Positions 1 through 5,176 of a DNA stretch of 5,176 bases are shown piece by piece. The DNA is from an uncultured Anaerolineaceae bacterium. GTDB taxonomy: Bacteria > Chloroflexota > Anaerolineae > Promineifilales > Promineifilaceae. The stretch is taken from the NCBI GenBank assembly GCA_937967805.1, contig CALBTC010000390.1, positions 1 to 5,176 on the forward strand. Direction: 5' to 3'. The stretch's first letter is position 1; every line of letters starts with the position of its first letter. The notes under the pieces are model-generated. The model was not told the DNA's origin. It ran no database searches and saw only the letters and a program-made list of their open reading frames with translations. Position numbers and translations under genes: made by a program.

Positions 1-1
1 C

Positions 2-2374
2 ATCCGGGTCGGCTGCCAGGCGGAAGAGGTAGGTGGTGTAGATGCTGCATCCGGTAGCGTACATGTGCTGTACGAGCGCATTCGGGCGGCTGTAGACATT
101 CGCCGCCACAATTTGCCGGTGGCTACCGCTCCATTTGTGGGGCGAGCCCATGAGTTGGCCCAGATTCAGGCGCAGTTGGCCCGGCCGTCTTGCCGCCTGC
201 TCACGCTGGTGGGGCCAGGGGGCATTGGCAAGACTCGATTGGCATTGCAGGTGGCAGAAACGGCCGTAGGCACCACGCTGAACGGCGTCTTTTTTGTGCC
301 TTTGGCGGCCGTGCCCGCCCCAGAATTGATCATCCCAGCCATTGCCGAAGCGGTCGACTTTACCTTTGCCGGGGCCGCGCCGCCCCAAACGCAGCTTCTC
401 AACTTCTTGCAGGCCAAAGAGATGCTTCTGGTGCTGGACAACTTCGAGCATTTGCTTAAGGGCAGCCATCTGCTGGCCGAGGTGAGCCAAAGCCTGCCCG
501 ACGTAAAGTTGCTGGTGACCTCCCGCGAGCGGCTTAACTTGCAAACCGAATGGACCTATGAAGTGGGCCCGCTGCCGCTGCCAAATGAATCAGATGCGCA
601 GCCTGCCGACGCACTGCGGCTGTTTGTGCAAATGGCCCAGCGCGCCCAGGCCGATTTTGTGCTGACGCCCGAAGCCGAACCACACGTCACTAAAATTTGC
701 CGTCTGGTGGCCGGGGTGCCCCTGGGTATTGAGCTGGCCTCGGCCTGGGTGCGGCAGTTAAGTTGCGCCGAGATAGCTGAGGAATTAGAGCGGGGCATTG
801 GCTTTTTGCAAACCAGGGCGGGGGATGTGCCGGACAGGCACCGCAGTTTGCAGTCCGTTTTTGACCATTCCTGGGAACTTCTCACCGATGAAGAGCAGCG
901 GGTACTGGCGCAGCTCACCGTCTTCCGCGGCGGCTTTACTAGGGAAGCGGCGCGGCAGGTCACCCAAACCACGTTGTGGACGTTGACGGGGCTGGTGGAT
1001 AAATCACTGCTGCACCGGGAGGCGAACGGCCGTTTCGAGATGTTGGAAATGGTGCGCCAGTTTGCTGCCGCACGGCTGGCCGATTTGTCGGAAGGCCCAG
1101 CAACGACCTCGGCGCGCCATGCCCAATATTTTTTGCTGCTGCTGCATCTGCAAGAAGAGCGCTGGCAAACGGCCGATCGGCAGCAGGCGCTTGATCTGCT
1201 CACGCCTGAAATTGAAAACGTGCGGGCCGCCTGGCGCTGGGTGGTAACTGCGCTGGAAAATCCGGCGGCAGACACGGCCGCTGCGGTGCAGTGGCTGGAC
1301 CAGGCGGTCGTCTCCCTTTTCTTTTTATATGAGTCGCGCGGCTGGTTCCAGGAAGGGGCGGCTGCATTTGGTTGGGCACTGGCAGCATTGGAAGAGACGG
1401 CCGTGCACGAAGCAGAAGCGCGGCAAACGTATGGTAAGTTGTTGGTGCGGTACGGCCGTTTTGCCACCTTCCTGGGCCAGTATGAAAAAGCGCAGCAGGT
1501 GTTGGAAAAAGCGTTGCACACCTTGCAAACAGAAGACGCTCCCAAAGAAGTTTCACTGTGTCTTTGCTACCTGGCCATTGTAGACAGCTTCCAGGGCAGC
1601 TACGAACAGGCTATGGCTCGAGCAGAAACCAGCCTGGCGCTGACCAGCAAAATCAACCACAGGCAAGGGTTGGCTTTTGTGCAAAATTTGCGCGGCACGC
1701 TGGCGCAGCGCCTGGGCGATTACAAGGCCGCCCGCGAATATTACCAAGACAGTCTGGCGCTGCGGCGGGAGTTGGGGGATGAACATGGAACGGCCGTTGC
1801 CCTCAACAATTTAGGCAACCTGGCCATCGCCGAACAGGATTTTGTCGCCGCCCGCCGTTACTACCAGGAGAGCCAGCTTATTTTCAAAGAGATCAATTAT
1901 AAGTTGGGCCGGGCTGCCTCGCTGGGTAACGCCGGTGTGGTTGCCATGCGGCTGGGCGAACTGGCCGAGTCACGCCAGCTTCACGATGAAAGCCTGCTCC
2001 TGAAACAAGAGTTGGGCAACCGGCGCAGCATCAGTATTTCGCTCATTAATTTGGGCGAGGTGACAACCCTGCTGGGCGATCTGGATGCCGCTCGCCGCGC
2101 CTTCCATGAGGCGCTGCGCCTGACGATGGACATCCAGGCGTATCCACTGACTTTGGACGCGTTGGTGGGGTTGGCCGAGCTGTTGGCGCAAGATGGGCAG
2201 CAAGACCGGGCGATTCGTCTGCTCCGGCTGGCGGTTCATCATCCGGCCAGCGGCAGCGAGACGCAGGCAAAGGCGGCACAGCAGTTAGAAATGATGAAGG
2301 CTGAAGTTGATTTGTCTGAGCCGCTGCCTGATTTGGCAGATGTGGTGGCGGGGGTTTTACGGCCGTATACCTAA
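2..2374 (+). CDS. SARP/AfsR-like STAND ATPase regulator with TPR repeats, 5'-truncated
   Basis: This is a signal-transduction ATPase of the STAND class, probably a transcriptional regulator. Numbering from the GTG at 65, the sequence shows a FVGR entry motif (24-27), Walker A GPGGIGKT (50-57), Walker B LLVLDNFEHL (121-130), a VTSRERL sensor-type motif (151-157) and a GVPLGIELA motif (217-225). A winged-helix-like region follows (about 275-340), then about seven TPR units of roughly 40 residues (about 460-725). In this family ATP binding controls activation and the TPRs bind ligand or partner. The frame is open to the left edge, and the segment ending in LYERIRA matches the usual C-terminal end of a BTAD domain just before the FVGR motif. 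I therefore infer that the gene starts upstream, probably with a SARP-type DNA-binding domain. The GTG at 65 has no Shine-Dalgarno sequence. It ends with TAA and converges on the membrane-protein gene. The family is sure; the target genes are unknown. Confidence 0.9.
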   Translation: MRVGCQAEEVGGVDAASGSVHVLYERIRAAVDIRRHNLPVATAPFVGRAHELAQIQAQLARPSCRLLTLVGPGGIGKTRLALQVAETAVGTTLNGVFFVPLAAVPAPELIIPAIAEAVDFTFAGAAPPQTQLLNFLQAKEMLLVLDNFEHLLKGSHLLAEVSQSLPDVKLLVTSRERLNLQTEWTYEVGPLPLPNESDAQPADALRLFVQMAQRAQADFVLTPEAEPHVTKICRLVAGVPLGIELASAWVRQLSCAEIAEELERGIGFLQTRAGDVPDRHRSLQSVFDHSWELLTDEEQRVLAQLTVFRGGFTREAARQVTQTTLWTLTGLVDKSLLHREANGRFEMLEMVRQFAAARLADLSEGPATTSARHAQYFLLLLHLQEERWQTADRQQALDLLTPEIENVRAAWRWVVTALENPAADTAAAVQWLDQAVVSLFFLYESRGWFQEGAAAFGWALAALEETAVHEAEARQTYGKLLVRYGRFATFLGQYEKAQQVLEKALHTLQTEDAPKEVSLCLCYLAIVDSFQGSYEQAMARAETSLALTSKINHRQGLAFVQNLRGTLAQRLGDYKAAREYYQDSLALRRELGDEHGTAVALNNLGNLAIAEQDFVAARRYYQESQLIFKEINYKLGRAASLGNAGVVAMRLGELAESRQLHDESLLLKQELGNRRSISISLINLGEVTTLLGDLDAARRAFHEALRLTMDIQAYPLTLDALVGLAELLAQDGQQDRAIRLLRLAVHHPASGSETQAKAAQQLEMMKAEVDLSEPLPDLADVVAGVLRPYT
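1442..2239 (+). repeat. Seven TPR-type protein repeats of about 40 residues
   Basis: The C-terminal part of the STAND ATPase repeats a pattern of the type A-x-x-L-x-N-L-G-x-x-A-x-x-x-G-D-x-x-x-A-R-x-x-Y-x-x-S-L-x-L. The clearest units are at residues 535-570, 575-610, 615-650 and 655-690, counted from the GTG at 65. Weaker units lie at 460-490, 497-530 and 695-725. A 40-residue spacing with ELGD or EIN at the joints is typical of TPR_12/kinesin-light-chain-like arrays rather than the classical 34-residue TPR. Such arrays form a superhelix that binds peptides or proteins. The repetition is at protein level, and I see no recent DNA-level duplication. Confidence 0.8.
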
Positions 2375-2420
2375 AAAAAGACGGCCGTTTTCGGTTTGAT
2401 TTGAAAACGGCCGTCTCTTT
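2375..2420. terminator. Bidirectional intrinsic terminator between convergent genes
   Basis: The arms AGACGGCCGTTTTC (2379-2392) and GAAAACGGCCGTCT (2403-2416) are perfect 14-bp reverse complements around a 10-nt loop. Read on the minus strand, the stem is followed at once by seven T residues (complement of the A run 2372-2378), a textbook terminator for the sigma/membrane-protein operon, whose stop lies about 25 nt before the stem. Read on the plus strand, the tail is only CTCTTT, so termination of the ATPase transcript is probably weaker. The stem starts 5 bases after the ATPase stop codon. Each arm carries the ACGGCCGT octamer that recurs through the window. Confidence 0.88.
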
Positions 2421-2441
2421 GCGTGTCATTACAAAACGCTG

Positions 2442-4541
2442 TTAGCGTTCCACATGCTCAGCTTCCGTCGCCTGCACGAAGAAGTCTAGATACTCGCCCG
2501 TGTCGGTCTGCCCGGAGAACTTCCAGGTGGGCTGCACGATGATGGTCGGCTGTCCTTCGTAGCGGATTTCGCCAGCGTCGTCGGTGGGCCAACTGTACGT
2601 ATAGTAGTAAGCCATCGACACCTCATTCACTGTGAACGTTTCGTACGTGAACGGCACAAAGCCGCGTCCGTCCCCATCAATGGGCAACGGTTCATCCGTG
2701 ATGGGCTCTTCGATTGGTAACTCTTCGCCAGGCAGGATTTCCGGTTCAATATTGACAATCTTGTCGATATTTTCCCAGTCGGCTACCGGGTGAGCCAGCC
2801 CCAGGTCGCGGACGGCCCAGGCGAACAGGTAAACTTCCAATCCGTCTTCCAGGTCTGCCGGTGCGTCGGGCAGAATATAGGTGCTGCCTGTGTCGCTGCT
2901 GGTAAAGAGCACCTGGTCGCCTTCCCGGCTAATCACGCCGGGGCCAGAGATGGGTTCCTGGATTTGCTCAACTGCTTCCCAGCCGGCCAGCTCCAGCGTT
3001 CGGCCATCGGCGCCAATTTGCCCCCAGAGGTGTGTTTGCTGGCCAACCCGTTCGGCCAAAGCGTTGAGCGTAGCCGCGTCGGCCTGCACCACGTAGTTAC
3101 GAACCTGAATCCGCGGAGCGACACCGCTGTCTACCGCCAGGAAGACGATGGGCCAATCGTACAGGTGAATTTCTTCACCGGGTTCATATTCCCGCATCCA
3201 GAACCGGTATAAATCGGCATTTGGATCGGGTTCAATAGCGATGGCTGGTTCGGCAACGGCCGCTTCCGGGCCGGCGCTGTAGTTGTACAGAATGCCATTT
3301 TCAAACACGCCGCTTTGCAGCCGTTCCCAAGCGGCCTGAGCCGTGATGAGCGGGTAGCGACCCAGGCGTTCGGCGTTGCGCAGCACCTGGTAGCTGACGA
3401 AGAAGATACGGCCGTCATGGCTCACGCCTACCGTCAGTTCCGGCTGGTTCACCGGCTGCCCGTCAATAACGCGGACAAAGTTCACATCGGTGCCCCAGAC
3501 TTGCAGAATCTTATACTCAAAATCGATCAGGCCACGCTCCTGCACGTATGCTTCGGCAATCGGTACGGCCTGGGCGAAGGGCAGCGGGTTGTCCCAATCA
3601 TTCTGGATGCTGGTGTCATTATAGTAAGCGCCCCAGGCATCGATGATGAGACTGCGCGGACCATCGAAGATGTGGTACACAACCGGTGGTTGGTAGTTCG
3701 GGTCCACAAACTCACCTTCAAAGACCGGGTACTGTTCACGATAAAGCTGGCCATTGAAACCAAACTTGGTGGCCAGTTCACGCGCTTTCTCTACCGAAAC
3801 GGCTTCTTCCGGGACGTTTTGCAGCACCGTTGCCAGCAAGGGTTCAGTTGGTAAGGTTGTGTTAAGCGTAAACGTTGTGCCAGAGAATGGATCGGTGTAG
3901 ATGATGCTGCCATCTATGCCGATAGCGGCATCTTCGGCGGCAAGCCCGCCGCCACCAGACTGTGGCCGGACGTTTGCGCCGCCGCCACCGCCCAATCCTT
4001 GAGCCTGGCCACTGCCCTCCAAAGCGGGCAGGGGGGGCAGATCGGCAACTTCAATGCCTTCCGTTTCATCTTCTGTGTTGTCGCTGCCGGCGTCTTCGGT
4101 GGTGGCGGTTGGCACGTTACCGTCCTCCGCCACGGAGACGGCTGGCTCATCACCGCCGATACCGTCTCGGTTCATCACGAGATAAGCCGCAACAACTATT
4201 AGTACCAGCGCACCGAGTGCGCCCAGTAGGTATTTATTGCGATTCATATTTGTTCCTTCCTTTAACATTTGCGTAAGCTGCTGCCAGAACGATAGCTGTT
4301 CTGGCGGCGCTTGATTTTTTTGTGATTGATTTATTTGGGCGGCGCGCCGGGCCAGTTGACTCCCCAGGGCTGCCACAAAATCCGGGTCGGGATGTGTGTC
4401 TTGGGCCAGGTTAATCAGTTTGGCCGCCAGCTCGGCCTCTTTTTCGATGGCTTCGCTGACAGGTGGCTGGCCTTTGCCTTGCATCTCAGCTGCGATGCGA
4501 CGGCTGAGCTCATCCGCCAGGATTGGGTCTTTTTGCTTCAT
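2442..4541 (-). CDS. Single-pass membrane protein, putative anti-sigma regulator with large extracytoplasmic domain
   Basis: I infer this to be the membrane regulator of the adjacent ECF sigma factor; no named family is recognised with certainty. The 699 residues divide into a charged cytoplasmic domain (1-98) containing the PDPDFVAALGSQLARRA stretch (51-67), one transmembrane helix (about 104-123), an acidic then glycine-rich linker (about 130-200), and an extracytoplasmic region (about 205-699). Segments such as EEAVSVEKARELATKFGF (245-262), PIAEAYVQERGL (327-338) and YPLITAQAAWERLQSG (396-411) recall YpeB/YycI/PepSY-type modules, but only weakly. A C-terminal module contains IIVQPTWKFSG (667-677). 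The whole protein has no cysteine, so it cannot be a zinc-binding (ZAS, HxxxCxxC) anti-sigma factor. The ATG start is supported by AGGAGG 7 nt upstream and overlaps the sigma stop codon (ATGA), implying translational coupling. Membrane topology is well supported, the anti-sigma role moderately, and the ligand is unknown. Confidence 0.8.
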   Translation of the reverse strand: MKQKDPILADELSRRIAAEMQGKGQPPVSEAIEKEAELAAKLINLAQDTHPDPDFVAALGSQLARRAAQINQSQKNQAPPEQLSFWQQLTQMLKEGTNMNRNKYLLGALGALVLIVVAAYLVMNRDGIGGDEPAVSVAEDGNVPTATTEDAGSDNTEDETEGIEVADLPPLPALEGSGQAQGLGGGGGANVRPQSGGGGLAAEDAAIGIDGSIIYTDPFSGTTFTLNTTLPTEPLLATVLQNVPEEAVSVEKARELATKFGFNGQLYREQYPVFEGEFVDPNYQPPVVYHIFDGPRSLIIDAWGAYYNDTSIQNDWDNPLPFAQAVPIAEAYVQERGLIDFEYKILQVWGTDVNFVRVIDGQPVNQPELTVGVSHDGRIFFVSYQVLRNAERLGRYPLITAQAAWERLQSGVFENGILYNYSAGPEAAVAEPAIAIEPDPNADLYRFWMREYEPGEEIHLYDWPIVFLAVDSGVAPRIQVRNYVVQADAATLNALAERVGQQTHLWGQIGADGRTLELAGWEAVEQIQEPISGPGVISREGDQVLFTSSDTGSTYILPDAPADLEDGLEVYLFAWAVRDLGLAHPVADWENIDKIVNIEPEILPGEELPIEEPITDEPLPIDGDGRGFVPFTYETFTVNEVSMAYYYTYSWPTDDAGEIRYEGQPTIIVQPTWKFSGQTDTGEYLDFFVQATEAEHVER
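3942..4152 (-). other. Low-complexity acidic and glycine-rich linker
   Basis: Residues 131-200 of the membrane protein are acidic and Thr/Ser/Asp-rich (131-166), followed by a Pro-rich stretch (168-175) and two glycine runs (184-188 and 196-199). Such segments act as flexible stalks between a membrane helix and an outer folded domain, and are possible protease-cleavage regions in regulated proteolysis. The cleavage idea is inference only. Confidence 0.65.
4173..4232 (-). other. Transmembrane helix of the putative anti-sigma protein
   Basis: Residues 104-123 (YLLGALGALVLIVVAAYLVM) form an uninterrupted hydrophobic stretch of 20 residues and are the only such stretch in the protein. Basic residues (R101, K103) lie just before it and an acidic segment follows, so the positive-inside rule puts the first 100 residues in the cytoplasm and the last 570 outside. 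There is no cleavable signal peptide or lipobox. Confidence 0.88.
4245..4263 (-). promoter_or_regulatory. Possible internal ribosome binding site and start codon
   Basis: Inside the membrane-protein gene the minus strand reads AAAGGAAGGA, then ACAAAT and an in-frame ATG (4247-4245, Met99). The nearer AAGGA has a 6-nt spacer and the farther AAAGGA a 10-nt spacer. The product would begin MNRNKYLLGALG, five residues before the transmembrane helix, and would lack the cytoplasmic domain. The surrounding DNA is locally AT-rich. Use of this start is inferred from spacing and position only. Confidence 0.4.
4281..4307. repeat. Inverted repeat inside the membrane-protein gene
   Basis: GCCAGAAC (4283-4290) and GTTCTGGC (4298-4305) are perfect 8-bp arms around a 7-nt spacer, with a further C-G pair (4281/4307) across one mismatch. 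On the minus-strand mRNA the hairpin lies about 18 nt upstream of the internal AAAGGAAGGA. On the plus strand it is followed, after a short gap, by a T7 run (4315-4321), giving a weak terminator-like shape. It could be chance within coding sequence. Confidence 0.4.
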
Positions 4542-5164
4542 ACGGTTGCCTCCTGGTTTGGATTAAGCCGGGTTTGCAAATCTTGCAGCCCCCGATGCAG
4601 CAGCATGCGCACGGCTGGCTCTTGCTTGTGCATCAGGCGGGCAATTTCTGGTATGTCCAGCCCACCAAACAGACGGAGTGAAATTACTTCGGCGCGGTCC
4701 GGCGACAATGTTTGCAGCTTTTGGGCGACCGCTTCTATTTGTAACTTCTGGCTGACAAGATCGTCTGGGTCCTCTTGCGGGTCGGCCAGGTCAGCGGCCG
4801 TTTCCAGCATCAGTTCCGGTTTTTGGCGGCGGTATTTATCAGCCACTTTATGCCGGGCAATGCCAAACAGCCACGCCAGGAACGGCCGTTCCCCACGGTA
4901 CTTGTCCAGATTTTCCATCGCTACCAAAAAGGTTTGCGACGTTAAATCTTCGGCGTCGGCGACGTTGCCCACGCGCACCAGCAGGTAGCGATACACGCTG
5001 GTGACGTGCCGTTCGTACAGGCCATTAAAGGCGCGCAGGTCGGCCCGGGCCGCCTGCACCAACGCCCGATCATCCTCGATCGTCGCAGGCGCTTCAGCTA
5101 AAAGCGCACTGATTGTCAACCAGAGTGGTGCGGCTTGCACCGGTACAGGTTGGTTTGCTAACAT
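4538..5164 (-). CDS. ECF-type RNA polymerase sigma factor
   Basis: This is an extracytoplasmic-function (sigma-70 family) sigma factor that directs RNA polymerase to a small regulon. In its 208 residues I see a sigma region 2 (about 46-114), with the AFNGLYERHVTSVYRYL helix, the DAEDLTSQTF motif (70-79) and the WLFGIARHKVADKYRR promoter-recognition helix (98-113). A linker follows (about 114-150), then a region 4 helix-turn-helix (about 150-200) with LSPDRAEVISLRLFGGLDI and AVRMLLHRGL. It is slightly longer than typical ECF factors because of about 30 extra N-terminal residues. The start is fixed by AGGAGA 6-7 nt upstream, right at the window edge. It overlaps the following membrane-protein gene by four bases, the usual layout of a sigma factor and its regulator. 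The regulon and ECF group cannot be told from this window. Promoter and any autoregulatory site lie outside. Confidence 0.95.
   Translation of the reverse strand: MLANQPVPVQAAPLWLTISALLAEAPATIEDDRALVQAARADLRAFNGLYERHVTSVYRYLLVRVGNVADAEDLTSQTFLVAMENLDKYRGERPFLAWLFGIARHKVADKYRRQKPELMLETAADLADPQEDPDDLVSQKLQIEAVAQKLQTLSPDRAEVISLRLFGGLDIPEIARLMHKQEPAVRMLLHRGLQDLQTRLNPNQEATV
4549..4554 (-). promoter_or_regulatory. Ribosome binding site of the membrane-protein gene
   Basis: The minus strand reads AGGAGG followed by a 7-nt spacer and the ATG at 4541. This strong Shine-Dalgarno lies inside the last codons of the sigma gene. With the ATGA stop/start overlap it fixes the start and suggests coupled translation that keeps sigma and regulator in balance. 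Confidence 0.85.
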
Positions 5165-5170
5165 GCATGT

Positions 5171-5176
5171 TCTCCT
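5171..5176 (-). promoter_or_regulatory. Ribosome binding site of the sigma gene
   Basis: The last bases of the window read AGGAGA on the minus strand. Counting AGGAG as the core leaves a 7-nt spacer to the ATG at 5164, which decides the start. An out-of-frame ATG at 5168 is too close to be favoured. Confidence 0.75.

Larger units (their letters stand above)
260..4889. repeat. Dispersed palindromic octamer ACGGCCGT, ten copies
   Basis: Perfect copies start at 260, 1026, 1397, 1452, 1790, 2359, 2381, 2407, 3408 and 4882. Six more CGGCCG cores differ from the octamer at just one end base (181, 305, 1169, 1274, 3256, 4794). Copies lie in all three genes and in the terminator, and within genes they occur in all three codon phases (read as TAV, GR or RP). 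The copy at 4882 sits in a perfect 14-bp palindrome (4879-4892). The pattern resembles a genome-wide HIP1-like word, not a local operator. Confidence 0.75.

Noticed and set aside
65..67. GTG at 65 as the true start of the STAND ATPase
   Set aside because: No Shine-Dalgarno precedes it, the frame is open upstream, and the preceding residues look like part of a BTAD domain.
556..1545. Minus-strand open frame of 329 codons inside the STAND ATPase gene
   Set aside because: The opposite strand encodes clear NTPase and TPR motifs. The antisense translation is low-complexity, Ser/Arg/Cys-rich, and looks like a by-product of GC-rich coding sequence.
3315..3854. Plus-strand open frame of 179 codons opposite the membrane protein
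   Set aside because: It is antisense to the 699-residue gene, whose start, ribosome binding site, topology and operon position are all consistent; no domain is seen in this shadow.
2442..4541. Classical zinc-binding anti-sigma (ZAS) domain in the membrane protein
   Set aside because: The whole protein contains no cysteine, so the HxxxCxxC motif is absent.
260..4889. ACGGCCGT copies as operator sites for one of the regulators here
   Set aside because: Copies are spread through coding regions of all three genes in every codon phase and are not clustered at a promoter; a genome-wide word fits better.
4326..4988. Plus-strand open frame of 220 codons opposite the sigma and membrane-protein genes
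   Set aside because: It is antisense to two well-supported genes, its translation is rich in Cys/Ser/Arg with no recognisable domain, and it has no convincing ribosome binding site.
5166..5168. ATG at 5168 as an alternative sigma-factor start
   Set aside because: It is out of frame with the sigma factor and only about 3 nt from the Shine-Dalgarno core.

Overview
This 5.2 kb window carries three protein genes in two converging units. The GC content is moderately high (my estimate is somewhat under 60%). There are no RNA genes, CRISPR arrays or insertion sequences that I can see. The protein styles suggest a Chloroflexota bacterium, perhaps Anaerolineae-like: a SARP/AfsR-like STAND ATPase with TPR repeats, and an ECF sigma factor paired with a large single-pass membrane protein that is not a zinc-type anti-sigma factor. 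This assignment is inference; no marker gene is present.

Left half (2-2374, + strand): most of a large STAND-type regulatory ATPase. It has a P-loop NTPase module, a winged-helix-like region and about seven TPR repeats of roughly 40 residues. The reading frame is open to the left edge, and its first residues look like the end of a bacterial transcriptional activator (BTAD) domain. The real start and probably a DNA-binding domain therefore lie outside the window.

Centre (2375-2441): a 67-bp convergent intergenic gap, largely filled by a perfect 14-bp-arm hairpin that can act as a terminator for both units. It is best suited to the minus-strand unit, where the stem runs straight into seven U residues.

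Right half (4541-2442 and 5164-4538, - strand): a two-gene operon. An ECF sigma factor is followed, through a 4-bp ATGA overlap, by a 699-residue cysteine-free membrane protein. That protein has a short cytoplasmic N-terminal domain, one transmembrane helix, an acidic and glycine-rich linker, and a large extracytoplasmic region. The likely reading is a sigma factor and its membrane-bound regulator, in which the outer part senses something and the inner part holds or releases the sigma factor. The promoter is beyond the right edge.

Two things stand out. The palindromic octamer ACGGCCGT occurs ten times, against a rough expectation of about 0.1-0.2, on both transcription units and in all codon phases, resembling the HIP1 element of cyanobacteria. 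The membrane protein also has a well-formed in-frame internal start site just before its transmembrane helix, which could yield a second product lacking the presumed sigma-binding domain.
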